From the NCBI RefSeq assembly GCF_000599865.1, contig NZ_JHAC01000013.1:1-43283 (forward strand): a stretch of DNA of 43,283 nucleotides, read 5' to 3'. Source of the stretch: Deinococcus phoenicis. Lineage in GTDB: Bacteria > Deinococcota > Deinococci > Deinococcales > Deinococcaceae. Positions 1-7,035 of this stretch are shown here, one piece after another. The position numbers and the translations under genes were made by a program. The notes under the pieces were generated by a model. The model did not search any database, had not been told where the DNA came from, and saw only the letters and a list, made by a program, of their open reading frames with translations. Numbering within the stretch: the first letter of the stretch is position 1; the number at the start of each line of letters is the position of its first letter.

Positions 1-7
1 AAAAGCG
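1..7. other. Putative attL core half (AAAAGCG)
   Basis: The first 7 bases, AAAAGCG, recur as the last 7 bases of the window (43277-43283). The integrase stop codon is only 10 bases away, the usual place for a phage attachment site. Serine integrases use short cores, so a 7-bp identity is acceptable, but such a short match could also be chance or reflect how the window was cut. Confidence 0.4.
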
Positions 8-16
8 ACTACTCAG

Positions 17-1405
17 CTATATCACCGGGTCCAGCGACACGCTCAGCCCCCCGCCGTTCCGCACCTGCACGCGCAATCCCAGCTTCAGCGCGGCTCCCCG
101 GAACTCCAACCCCAGCGCGTCCCTGAGCACCTGCCGCGCCGCGTCCGGGGAGACCGTAGGAGCAGCAGGCGCAGGCGCGTTGAGGATCGCCTGCCGCTGC
201 GCTTCCAGCCGCGCCTTCTTCTCGCCGTACTCCTGAAGCGAGTCGATCCCCGCCTCGTACGCTTCCTTCACCCGGCGCAGACGCACATCGATGTCGGAGA
301 GGAGCGGCGTCACGTCGCGCGCCTCGGGCGCTGCGTTGGGCAGGTAGGGCGTGAGGTCCACGTCCTGCCCCAGCAGGCCCTCCAGCCAGCCGCGCACCTC
401 CGTGTGGATGCGCTCAGCCGGGTAGTAGACCCGGTGGGTGCAGCCATGCCGCTTGGCGAGCGGGTGGCGGCTGTCCCCGCAGGTGTAGTAGGCATTGCGC
501 TCATCGCGGCGGTGCCCGATCATCGCCCGCCCGCATTCCGCGCAGGTGATGCGCCCCTGGAGGGCGAACAGGTCCGCCCGGCTGCTGCGTCGGCCCTGGC
601 CTTTGCGCCGCGCCTGCATTGCGCGCTGCACCGCCCACCACAGTTCGTCGCTCACGATGCGAGGGCAGGGGGCGCTGATAGGAGCCTGGAAACTGGAGGG
701 GCGGCCAGGTTTGCTGCGGCCCCACAGCCACTCGCCCCGGTAGGCCGGGTCACGCAGTATGGCCTGAATCAGTGAAGTGTCCCAGGCGGCCTCGCCAGTA
801 GGGGAGGGGACACCCTGCGCGTGCAGCTCCTGCTGGATGGTGTGCGCCCCGACCTCCAACGCCCGCTCGAACATCCACGTCACCCAGGCCGCTTCTGCCG
901 GCTGCACCTGGTCGTCCTTCCAGCCGTACTTCCGCAGCTTGAACACCGTCTTGCCCGCACGCATCTTGGCGACCTTCCCGGCGGCCAGGCGCTTCACGAC
1001 CCGGCGACGCTCGGCATCCGCGAAGACCAGGCGCATCCCGGTGTTCATCGCCCCGGCGTCATCGTCCAGGTCCACCATGCCCTCGATGGCAGTGTGGATG
1101 GTCAAGCCCGCGAGGTGGGCCGTCTCGATCAGGGCGTACCCCGCGCGGGGGTGCCGCGCGAGGCGGTCAACGGCGTACACCACCAGGTCGGTAAAGCGGT
1201 GGGCGTCCGCGAGCAGTTGCCCGAAGCCGGTGCGGGCCTCGGTGGTGCCGCTGATGGCGTCGGAGTAGACGGCCACGACGGTCAGGCCCGCGCGCCCGGC
1301 GTACTGGCGGCACTCCGCCTCCTGGGCAGTCAGGCCGTGCTTGTCCTCGCGGGTCGCGCCGTTGGGGTCAGACGTGCGGAGGTAGAGGGCAGCGGGGCGA
1401 GGCAT
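17..1405 (-). CDS. int: Large serine recombinase (phage integrase)
   Basis: This 462-aa protein would catalyse site-specific integration and excision through a serine-DNA covalent intermediate. The N-terminal resolvase domain (about residues 5-145) has the YLRTS motif with the nucleophile at Ser12 and the downstream DRLAR motif at 80-84. A recombinase domain follows (about 155-265). The zinc ribbon has Cys288, Cys291, Cys309 and Cys322, and a C-terminal coiled-coil-like segment follows (about 365-420). The length matches large serine integrases. The ATG overlaps the stop of the upstream AlbA_2 gene by one base (TAATG), so the two are probably translationally coupled. It is the last gene of the leftward operon, next to the presumed attL. 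No separate excisionase (recombination directionality factor) is recognisable. Confidence 0.95.
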   Translation of the reverse strand: MPRPAALYLRTSDPNGATREDKHGLTAQEAECRQYAGRAGLTVVAVYSDAISGTTEARTGFGQLLADAHRFTDLVVYAVDRLARHPRAGYALIETAHLAGLTIHTAIEGMVDLDDDAGAMNTGMRLVFADAERRRVVKRLAAGKVAKMRAGKTVFKLRKYGWKDDQVQPAEAAWVTWMFERALEVGAHTIQQELHAQGVPSPTGEAAWDTSLIQAILRDPAYRGEWLWGRSKPGRPSSFQAPISAPCPRIVSDELWWAVQRAMQARRKGQGRRSSRADLFALQGRITCAECGRAMIGHRRDERNAYYTCGDSRHPLAKRHGCTHRVYYPAERIHTEVRGWLEGLLGQDVDLTPYLPNAAPEARDVTPLLSDIDVRLRRVKEAYEAGIDSLQEYGEKKARLEAQRQAILNAPAPAAPTVSPDAARQVLRDALGLEFRGAALKLGLRVQVRNGGGLSVSLDPVI

Positions 1406-3423
1406 TAATCCTCTACCAGCCCTAGCATTTGCCTCCCTAGCTCAGTGGTCCGGTACTGCACGTCTGGGGACGTGGCAGCAGCCGTGTACTCCAGATGGTT
1501 CGTTTTGATCAGGCGGCTGGTGTATCTCTGCCGTAAGTAGGTCGGATCGAGGTCCAAGATACTGGCCAGTTCCGCCGTCGATTTGGGCTCAAGGCACAAC
1601 TCCAAAATTGTCGTCGGGATGGGCTTTCTTGTGACAGTTGAGAACCCCGCCACGATTCTCCTTGGGACCTCCTCTATCGTGGCATGCCTCTGGCTCGCAA
1701 GGTGACCTTGCGAGTCCTTGCGACCTTGCGACCTTGCGAGTCCTTGCGAGTCCTTACGACCTTGCGAGCCCTTGGAGGGCTTGCGAGTTCCGGTGGGTTT
1801 GCTCGCAGCAACATCTTCATCTCCGAGCAGTAGGGGGAACAACGTTTGCTGCTGGCTCTGGTATGGATCCGCTCGAGCCATGTCCCCTTGAGCGACCTCG
1901 TACTCGTACCAGCGGGAAATGCGCTGCCGTACAAGCATGCCTAGATCCACCAGGTTGCTGAGCAAGCGAGTCACATCGGTGGGATGGAGGTCCAACAGGA
2001 GTTGCAAACGCTGGTTGGAAACCCTCCTCTCATAGACTGCGGTTGCGAGGATGGAGCGCTCCTGAGGAGACAGCTGCTTGAAGCGGTCGCCGAACAGCGT
2101 GATCAACCGGGAAGTCACCCATTCCGGGTAGAGCCCCACCGTGAAGAGTTCAAGTTCAACCACTTCGGGAGATGGCTTCTCGGAGAGAGCCGGCCGACGC
2201 CAATGCTGTCTTTCCCAAGCGTGCCTAATTTTCGGGAAGCCAGAGCCAGCTTTCTCCGCACCGCCGACCATCTGGAACATCAGTTGCAGGGAAGGGTTCC
2301 GGCAATCGCTGACCCCTCCCTGGTACACCAAGTCGATAGGGACACGAGATACGCCGGGGTTTCTGAAGATGAAGCCGCTGGGGTGCTTCACGATCAGAAT
2401 CCCGGTGGTCAAGGAATAGTCCGCGTGAACAAGCGCATTGATGAGTGCCTCGCGGATTGCAATGTGCACGTCCGTCTCATCGACACGCTTAGCCCCCTCC
2501 AGCATCTGAAAAGGCACGGCCAGATCGGCGACCAACTTGCTATATACCCTTCGATAAAAGTCGTATAGGTTCCCGGACCAGGTGCCGTCGGGGAGGACTC
2601 GGTCGGACCATCTCTGGTCATCGACCAGATGGGTTCGATCCTGATAATCAATGGAGTAGTGGGGGAGGGCTTCCCGGATGCTCTTCCACTTTCCGAACAT
2701 TAGAAGTCCAGCGAGAGTAAGCCCCTCTCGCTGAGTTTTTCTGTCAACACGCCAGCCGCCCAAGTGCTCAAGCAGATCCTTGTCGTCAAAGGTCAGATAG
2801 GGATGCCTGGGCTTGCTTGAGGCAAAGTCATTTCTGAAGGCCCGAAGGCTATCGCCATCAATGTCATCAATGGTGAAATCGTCTAGGATATCACTGTCGC
2901 GTGCATCAGCCACTGCGTCAGCAATCATCTGGCTGACTTCATCCCGACGGCAACGATAATCGCCTTGATTTAAGCGCTTATAGGTATTGCCAAAAGGGTT
3001 TTTTCCAATGTAGATAGGGCGTTCTTTTCTGCTAGCCCGTTCTACCCGAATCAAGACCAGATTGACATCATCACACTCGATGACCTCAACAGAACCCTGA
3101 TGCAGGATGTTCCTGCTGACGGCATCTGGATTGTTGATGGTGTTCCAGAAATCATCCACGACCCTGCCGGCGTTTTTGATTCCCGTGAACTTTAGACTTC
3201 CGTCCGAGTTTTCTGCCGCACCCAGGAGGATGTACCCGCCATCCGAGTTTGCCATAGCGGAATAACTTGCCCACAGGGCGTTGGGAACAGCACCGTTACC
3301 ATCACGGCCCTGAGCATCTTTGGCTTCAAACTCATATGACTCGCGTAAAGCAAGGAGCTTTGCGCAGGCAACTTGGTTGTCCAGTTCTTCAGATAAGCTC
3401 ATTGGTTGCGTCCATGTATTCAC
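1405..3423 (-). CDS. AlbA_2 domain / GHKL-ATPase-like protein (COG2865-type)
   Basis: This 672-aa protein has an N-terminal Schlafen-type AlbA_2 domain (about residues 25-160) with the conserved E-x-K core and the SDGGYILLG segment. A central block ends in REALINALVHADYS, the N-box signature of the HATPase_c_4 domain in COG2865 regulators. The C-terminus looks like winged helices (about 455-510 and 615-672). Between them lies a Lys/Arg/Ser/Gln-rich linker encoded by short repeats. COG2865 proteins are annotated as ATP-dependent transcription regulators, and AlbA_2 domains occur in several anti-phage proteins, so a regulatory or superinfection-exclusion role is possible (inference). The reading frame opens with GTG at 3423; an internal ATG at 3402 (MSLSEELDNQ) is an equally good start, and neither has a clear ribosome binding site. 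The base composition is lower in GC than the phage core. Confidence 0.8.
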   Translation of the reverse strand: MNTWTQPMSLSEELDNQVACAKLLALRESYEFEAKDAQGRDGNGAVPNALWASYSAMANSDGGYILLGAAENSDGSLKFTGIKNAGRVVDDFWNTINNPDAVSRNILHQGSVEVIECDDVNLVLIRVERASRKERPIYIGKNPFGNTYKRLNQGDYRCRRDEVSQMIADAVADARDSDILDDFTIDDIDGDSLRAFRNDFASSKPRHPYLTFDDKDLLEHLGGWRVDRKTQREGLTLAGLLMFGKWKSIREALPHYSIDYQDRTHLVDDQRWSDRVLPDGTWSGNLYDFYRRVYSKLVADLAVPFQMLEGAKRVDETDVHIAIREALINALVHADYSLTTGILIVKHPSGFIFRNPGVSRVPIDLVYQGGVSDCRNPSLQLMFQMVGGAEKAGSGFPKIRHAWERQHWRRPALSEKPSPEVVELELFTVGLYPEWVTSRLITLFGDRFKQLSPQERSILATAVYERRVSNQRLQLLLDLHPTDVTRLLSNLVDLGMLVRQRISRWYEYEVAQGDMARADPYQSQQQTLFPLLLGDEDVAASKPTGTRKPSKGSQGRKDSQGLARSQGRKDSQGHLASQRHATIEEVPRRIVAGFSTVTRKPIPTTILELCLEPKSTAELASILDLDPTYLRQRYTSRLIKTNHLEYTAAATSPDVQYRTTELGRQMLGLVED
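1706..1766. repeat. Irregular tandem CCTTGCG repeats inside the AlbA_2 gene
   Basis: CCTTGCG occurs at 1706, 1716, 1724, 1732, 1742 and 1760, with one variant (CCTTACG) at 1752, spaced 8-18 bases apart. On the coding strand it gives a repeated SQGRKDSQG-type peptide. The array is in frame and lies in a linker, so it is probably a slippage-prone flexible segment rather than a separate element. Confidence 0.75.
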
Positions 3424-3479
3424 AAGAGGCGAAAGGTAACTAAGGGGGGGTCACGAAATATGGAGAGAGGCGGGACAGA

Positions 3480-4046
3480 TCATGCTGGGTTTCCAACAGG
3501 GCGTTGGCTGCGCTCCCGCCAAGCAAGCCAAAGCGCGTACCCCAGCAGGGCAAATATGGTGAGAAGCGAGGTCACGAACCCTACAGCACTGTACATAGGC
3601 CCCATCCCTGAAAAGGCGTTCTCAGCAACGTATAACTTGAACAGATTGCCACAGACGGCCCCAATCACAAGGAGGATGGCCGCTAAGAGATTGAGCGCCA
3701 TGCTCGCGCGCAGGTCCTTCACCAGAGCGGGAAGCAGGATGTTGGCGAGCGACGAAAGGCCAAAGAGCTGAACGGTGACCTCAAGGATAACTTTGGCACT
3801 CAGCACCGTCTGCTTCGCAAGAACGGTCAGCAAACCGACAGTTACAGGGATGGACAGGAGAGCAATTCCACTCAATACGAGCAGCACCGTGGTCAGAGAG
3901 CCACTTGTTTTCATGAACCTATCCATGGCCTGTCGGGTACGCTTTGTTCCCTGGTGGCTGAGCAGAATGGCATGCAGGCCCGCGATGAAGAGGATCAACG
4001 CCTCGACGAGTAGCAGTTTCCAGAGCGGATAGGAGCTGAGCGTCAC
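3480..4046 (-). CDS. Multi-pass membrane protein, unknown function
   Basis: This 188-aa protein has about five hydrophobic segments (near residues 8-28, 52-77, 88-108, 115-139 and 150-175) separated by short charged loops. No enzymatic motif is visible and I do not recognise the family. The GTG start overlaps the stop of the upstream 200-aa gene (GTGA), so the pair is translationally coupled and probably acts together. It lies in the lysogenic operon between the integrase block and the repressor, the usual place for superinfection-exclusion or lysogenic-conversion genes. A membrane exclusion role is only an inference. Confidence 0.75.
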   Translation of the reverse strand: MTLSSYPLWKLLLVEALILFIAGLHAILLSHQGTKRTRQAMDRFMKTSGSLTTVLLVLSGIALLSIPVTVGLLTVLAKQTVLSAKVILEVTVQLFGLSSLANILLPALVKDLRASMALNLLAAILLVIGAVCGNLFKLYVAENAFSGMGPMYSAVGFVTSLLTIFALLGYALWLAWRERSQRPVGNPA

Positions 4047-4645
4047 GGAGCAACTCCTGGAATAGGCCCCCGCTGCATGTCCTGGGGAACGATCTTGAGC
4101 GTGATCAGAAACTCCTCCGTGCTGGTCCCTTCGACGGCCTCGTATAGGCGGTCACAGTAGGACCGACTCCTGAAGAGGATGGGGGGCATACCTATCGTGA
4201 TCTCTGCTACCTGCTGCCCGTCCTGTTCAGTGATGGTCATCTGTAGCCGACGGGAGAGGCTCCCCTCCCGCTGCAATGCCCGGATTACCTTCACTGCCGC
4301 CTCGGGCAATGGCAGGGAATCCTCTTCCGCTTCCAGGAAGCCGCGGCACACGCCCTCATTGAAGACCTTCACTCGCGTGCCGTGGTCAAGCAGCTGCGGC
4401 TGGAACCGGTAGGGCCGTTCGACCACGTCCTTGTACAGCTGCACGTCCCGGTTAAAGAGGCTGACGTGGGCCGCCACGCCCTCCACATAGGCGAGCGGCA
4501 CCATGTCGTCCGGCCACGTTAGGCACCAGGTGCCGCCTTCCTCTCCATGCTGGCTGCACTCCGGCTCCACTTCCAGCCGCCATACCGTGCGCCGGAGGTC
4601 GTGTACGTCCCTGCAATCAGGAATCAGAACCGTGTAGTACCCCAT
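4043..4645 (-). CDS. Unrecognised 200-aa protein of the lysogeny operon
   Basis: This is a soluble, acidic-looking protein with no signal peptide and no membrane segment. I recognise no family. It starts with ATG three bases downstream of the S24 peptidase stop codon, and its own stop overlaps the start of the membrane protein gene. It is therefore probably transcribed from the repressor promoter in the prophage. Coupling to the membrane protein suggests a shared function, for example a cytosolic sensor or partner, but nothing in the sequence shows what it does. Confidence 0.7.
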   Translation of the reverse strand: MGYYTVLIPDCRDVHDLRRTVWRLEVEPECSQHGEEGGTWCLTWPDDMVPLAYVEGVAAHVSLFNRDVQLYKDVVERPYRFQPQLLDHGTRVKVFNEGVCRGFLEAEEDSLPLPEAAVKVIRALQREGSLSRRLQMTITEQDGQQVAEITIGMPPILFRSRSYCDRLYEAVEGTSTEEFLITLKIVPQDMQRGPIPGVAP

Positions 4646-4648
4646 CGC

Positions 4649-5122
4649 TCAGACCGACTCGACCTGGCGCGCACCCACGTACTTCGCGTACACGCTGCCC
4701 ACGATCTTGTACCCCGTCATGTTCCGGATCGGCGGCACGTTCGGATTCAGGCTGGCCAGCACATGCTTGCCGTTCAGCACTGTCCGCAGCTTCGCCACGT
4801 ACCCGTTCGGCGTCTCGAAGACGGTGATCTTGTGGGGGCTGTAGATGCTGTACGTAATGTTGGTGTCGACCAGCACGATGTCGCCACTCCGGATCGCGCA
4901 CTCGGTCCCGTCGTCCATGCTGTCGCCGGTGATCAGCATGGCCCGCGCACCCGGGCGGTACTGGCTGGCGGTGAGGGTCACGACCACCTGGCGCAGGTCG
5001 GCGTAGTAGTCGTCGACCGGGGCGTCCGGGCGGCTCGCTTGCACGATGCCGGAAACAGGGAGCACTCTTGTGTTCTTAGCGTAACGCGAGGGTAAAAAAA
5101 CCCCGCTGGGGGCGACGGGCAT
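4649..5122 (-). CDS. Stand-alone S24/LexA-type peptidase domain protein
   Basis: This 157-aa protein consists of a LexA/UmuD-like S24 fold. The serine box is GDSM with Ser68, followed by the typical RSGDIVLVD segment (79-86). The catalytic lysine fits Lys111 in GYVAKLR. It has no helix-turn-helix, unlike normal phage repressors. It starts with ATG after a good ribosome binding site (AAGGAGAG) that lies over the stop of the XRE repressor gene just upstream, so the two are cotranslated. Roles consistent with this are auto- or trans-cleavage during the SOS response, pairing with the upstream repressor, or a UmuD-like function. No UmuC partner is present. Confidence 0.85.
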   Translation of the reverse strand: MPVAPSGVFLPSRYAKNTRVLPVSGIVQASRPDAPVDDYYADLRQVVVTLTASQYRPGARAMLITGDSMDDGTECAIRSGDIVLVDTNITYSIYSPHKITVFETPNGYVAKLRTVLNGKHVLASLNPNVPPIRNMTGYKIVGSVYAKYVGARQVESV

Positions 5123-5131
5123 GGACTCTCC

Positions 5132-5824
5132 TTAGTTGAGCGGGCCTTCGTGGCGGTCGCTGACGATGCGGTACAGGCGACCCAGAACACGGGCCTGATC
5201 GGCGGGAATGAGGTGGGCGGCGTAGGACGGATTGTCCGCCGTCCAGGCGTGCCCGAACGGCGTGGAACTGTAGCGGCGCAGGAACACGCGCCCGCCGCTC
5301 TCGACGGCATAGACGCGCTGTTCCTGGGGCGTAGTGGCGGCCAGGTCGAGGAAGACCAGATCGTCCGGGTGGATGCTGCGGGCCTGGGCGGTGGTCATCT
5401 CGTCGCTGTCAGCGAAGAACACCCCGTAGTTGTCGGGGTTGCGCACATGGGGGTTCGGCGCAATGAAGCTGAAAGCGTCCGGCTGTGGCTCGGGCTTCAG
5501 CAGGTCTTGCAGCTTGAAGACCGGTGTGGCCTCGTTGCCGATGGCGACAGCATCCGCCACGCCAAGATCAATCCCGGTGGCGCGCTGCATTTCGCCTAAG
5601 GTCCAATTGAGTGCGCGCGCGAGGGCGACGACTTTGGCAAAGCCTGCTTGTCTCAAATCAGTTTTGCCTCGCTCAACGTCGCTGACCCATGCCTGGGTCA
5701 TCAGGTCTCCTGTAGCAGCAACGATGTCCTCTTGGCCCTTGCCGAGTTCTAGGCGACGCATCTTCAGCTTCAACGCCCAAGCGGGCGGAGCTGTCTTCGT
5801 GGGTTTGGCCTTGGGGGTCGCCAT
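5132..5824 (-). CDS. XRE-family phage repressor with degenerate S24 domain
   Basis: This 230-aa protein (counting from ATG 5824) is the likely CI-type repressor. Residues about 16-76 form an XRE helix-turn-helix, with TGDLMTQAWVSDVERGK as the recognition region. The C-terminus follows the S24 pattern (HPDDLVFLDL, then DNPSY and a final RLYRIVS strand). However, the serine box reads ADSDEM instead of GDSM, and the general-base lysine is replaced by Arg (FLRRY, about 182-186). It is probably unable to cleave itself. In-frame starts exist upstream (ATG 5842, ATG 5881, TTG 5896), but these would place repressor-binding repeats inside the coding sequence. I prefer 5824, with 5842 as the alternative. 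It is divergent from the cro-like gene. Confidence 0.85.
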   Translation of the reverse strand: MATPKAKPTKTAPPAWALKLKMRRLELGKGQEDIVAATGDLMTQAWVSDVERGKTDLRQAGFAKVVALARALNWTLGEMQRATGIDLGVADAVAIGNEATPVFKLQDLLKPEPQPDAFSFIAPNPHVRNPDNYGVFFADSDEMTTAQARSIHPDDLVFLDLAATTPQEQRVYAVESGGRVFLRRYSSTPFGHAWTADNPSYAAHLIPADQARVLGRLYRIVSDRHEGPLN

Positions 5825-5825
5825 A

Positions 5826-5950
5826 TGCGTCAGTCCGTACATGTTGCCCGTACTACGCTCAATGTACGGATTTAGTTGCATGAGGTCCAAAGACAAATCC
5901 GTGTAGGCAGGCCTGGTCCGAGGATGTACATTGACAATGTACGGATTTAC
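5826..5950. promoter_or_regulatory. Immunity operator region
   Basis: The 14-mer AATGTACGGATTTA occurs twice in direct orientation (5861-5874 and 5936-5949). Inverted partial copies lie at 5834-5842 (TCCGTACAT) and 5894-5903 (AAATCCGTG context). The segment 5926-5942 is a perfect inverted repeat, GTACATT-GAC-AATGTAC. These sites lie between the divergent repressor and cro-like genes and overlap the cro -35 box, as expected for CI/Cro operators. Confidence 0.8.
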
Positions 5951-5959
5951 TTATATTCT
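5931..5959 (+). promoter_or_regulatory. Promoter of the cro-like gene (leaderless)
   Basis: A perfect -35 TTGACA (5931-5936), 17 bases of spacer and -10 TATTCT (5954-5959) lie exactly 6 bases before ATG 5966. Transcription should start at or next to the A of the start codon, giving a leaderless mRNA. The -35 box lies inside the perfect inverted repeat 5926-5942, so bound repressor would block it. Confidence 0.8.
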
Positions 5960-5965
5960 CTGACC

Positions 5966-6214
5966 ATGCGAATGAGCGAGATCAAGCGACTGCGCCAAGA
6001 GCGCGGGCTGTCCCGCGACGAGCTAGCCGCTCTAAGTGGCATTTCGTCGCTGACGATCCGCGCTCATGAGCTGGCTACCGTAAATGGCACCGAGACGAAG
6101 ACCGCCGAAGCCATCGCCCATGCGCTGGGTGTGCCGGTACACGCTCTCTTTTTTCCTTCGGATATAAATAAATCCGAGAAAATAGGTTATTCCGAAAACG
6201 GAGTCGGCGTATGA
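5966..6214 (+). CDS. Cro-like XRE DNA-binding protein
   Basis: This 82-aa protein is almost entirely one XRE helix-turn-helix domain (residues about 4-62). The pattern is IKRLRQERGLSRDELAALSGIS, then AEAIAHALGVPVHALF. It is divergent from the repressor and shares its operators, which is the Cro arrangement. I chose ATG 5966 because the -10 box ends 6 bases upstream; the frame is open further 5' but that would run through the operators. ATG 5972 in the same frame is a minor alternative. It probably opens the lytic early program. Confidence 0.85.
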   Translation: MRMSEIKRLRQERGLSRDELAALSGISSLTIRAHELATVNGTETKTAEAIAHALGVPVHALFFPSDINKSEKIGYSENGVGV

Positions 6215-6408
6215 CCCGCTCGCGAAGGCAGGCACACATGGAACAGCAAGACACCCCGGCGGCTACCGGGGCGCAGATGTCAGAGGCTATCGGCTTGCTG
6301 AGGCAGATTCGGGACCTGCTGGCTGGTGGGCTGGGCGTTCAGTTCACGTCAGACGGACAAGTAGCGCCTTTGCCCGAGTCCACACCCGAGCGATCTGGTC
6401 CTCGGTGA
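6211..6408 (+). CDS. Small early protein, unknown
   Basis: This 65-aa protein starts at an ATG overlapping the cro-like stop (ATGA), so it is cotranslated with it. ATG 6238 (MEQQDTP) is an alternative start. There is a short amphipathic helix (about residues 24-40, IGLLRQIRDLL) and a proline-rich tail. I do not recognise it. Its last 65 bases overlap, tail to tail, a small gene on the opposite strand. Confidence 0.55.
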   Translation: MTRSRRQAHMEQQDTPAATGAQMSEAIGLLRQIRDLLAGGLGVQFTSDGQVAPLPESTPERSGPR

Positions 6409-6538
6409 GTTGGGGTTGCTGATGAAGGCCTTCAACGCGCAGCGCCAGATCGTAGGCAATCAGCAGCTTTGCCTGATGTTCAGCGGCTTCCTTCTGCGAC
6501 TTCGCGAGCTGAGCAGGCAAGTTCGGAAACGTCAACAA
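6344..6538 (-). CDS. Small antisense-oriented protein with a perfect Shine-Dalgarno
   Basis: A 64-aa frame is read leftward inside the rightward early region. It starts at TTG 6538 (or TTG 6535), preceded by AAAGGAGGTGATC (6539-6551). This is a full complement of the conserved 16S rRNA 3' end and by far the strongest ribosome binding site in the window. The product is helical and Gln/Lys/Ala-rich with no recognised domain. Its 3' end overlaps the end of the 6211-6408 gene. The strong initiation site is the main argument that it is real. It could modulate early gene expression, but that is inference. Confidence 0.5.
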   Translation of the reverse strand: MLTFPNLPAQLAKSQKEAAEHQAKLLIAYDLALRVEGLHQQPQLTEDQIARVWTRAKALLVRLT

Positions 6539-6591
6539 GATCACCTCCTTTTGCGGTCAGCCTACCCGGCTGCTGCTCAGGGAAGTGCCGC

Positions 6592-6792
6592 ATGACCCGC
6601 TCCCGCCAGCCCCTCGACATCCGCGTCGTGAGCGCGAGCGTGCGCGGCACGGAGGTCTACCGGCACGAGGAGAACGGCGAGCCGGAATGGAAGAACCCCG
6701 ACCTGATCGCCCGATGCCACGCCGCGCTGCTGCGCCCCATCAGCACGCCACTTGTTCCCACCGAAGAGCCGTCCAGCGCGCGCGCCAGCTAG
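6592..6792 (+). CDS. Small early protein, unknown
   Basis: A 66-aa protein starting at ATG 6592 after AGGGAAG at suitable spacing. The frame is open further upstream, but the earlier part looks non-coding. It begins MTRSR like the 6211 gene, and the first 11 bases of both genes are identical, which may be a small duplication. It has no recognised domain. Its start region faces the start of the antisense gene 6344-6538. Confidence 0.5.
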   Translation: MTRSRQPLDIRVVSASVRGTEVYRHEENGEPEWKNPDLIARCHAALLRPISTPLVPTEEPSSARAS

Positions 6793-6810
6793 CCACGACC
6801 ACTCGACCTG

Positions 6811-6849
6811 ACTGAATCCATCCAAGGCCTGAGAAACCGAGGATTCAGT
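6811..6849. repeat. Perfect 9-bp inverted repeat
   Basis: ACTGAATCC (6811-6819) and GGATTCAGT (6841-6849) are perfect complements separated by 21 bases, just after the stop of the 6592 gene. There is no T tract, so it is not a classical terminator. It may be an RNA hairpin or a protein-binding site in the 262-bp gap 6793-7054. Confidence 0.5.
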
Positions 6850-6877
6850 GCAGGGCACCCGGCTGAAGGGGAGTCCC

Positions 6878-6994
6878 ATGTACCGTACACCCGCCCCATA
6901 CCTCCGATGTGAGATTTCTTACATCTGCACTCGGTTCAACCATTCCGACCCCGCCCAACTGGGCGTTCGGCGGCCTGGCGCGTTGCCCGGCTGA
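6878..6994 (+). CDS. Possible 38-aa small protein
   Basis: This short frame lies in the gap before the early operon. It has ATG 6878 preceded by AAGGGGAG at 4-6 bases, and ends at TGA 6992-6994. The peptide begins MYRTPAPYLRCEISYIC and has two cysteines six residues apart. An imperfect 20-bp palindrome (6906-6925, GATGT...ACATC, 16 of 20 positions symmetric) lies inside it, so the stretch may be regulatory DNA rather than a gene. Confidence 0.25.
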   Translation: MYRTPAPYLRCEISYICTRFNHSDPAQLGVRRPGALPG

Positions 6995-7003
6995 AACGAA
7001 AAC

Positions 7004-7035
7004 GCGCGCCTACAGGGACTGCAACCCAGGCGCGC
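7004..7035. promoter_or_regulatory. Stem-loop just upstream of the early operon ribosome binding site
   Basis: GCGCGCCT (7004-7011) pairs with AGGCGCGC (7028-7035) around a 16-base loop. It ends six bases before the AAAGGAG ribosome binding site (7042-7048) of the next gene. A leader hairpin that insulates or tunes that site is plausible. There is no U tract, so it is not an intrinsic terminator. Confidence 0.45.

Noticed and set aside
1706..1766. CRISPR-like array
   Set aside because: The repeat unit is only 7 bases with 1-11 base gaps and lies in frame inside a gene; no spacers and no cas genes.
6410..6595. Rightward frames over 6410-6595
   Set aside because: The region is better explained by the leftward gene with the perfect ribosome binding site; the rightward frames have no initiation signals.
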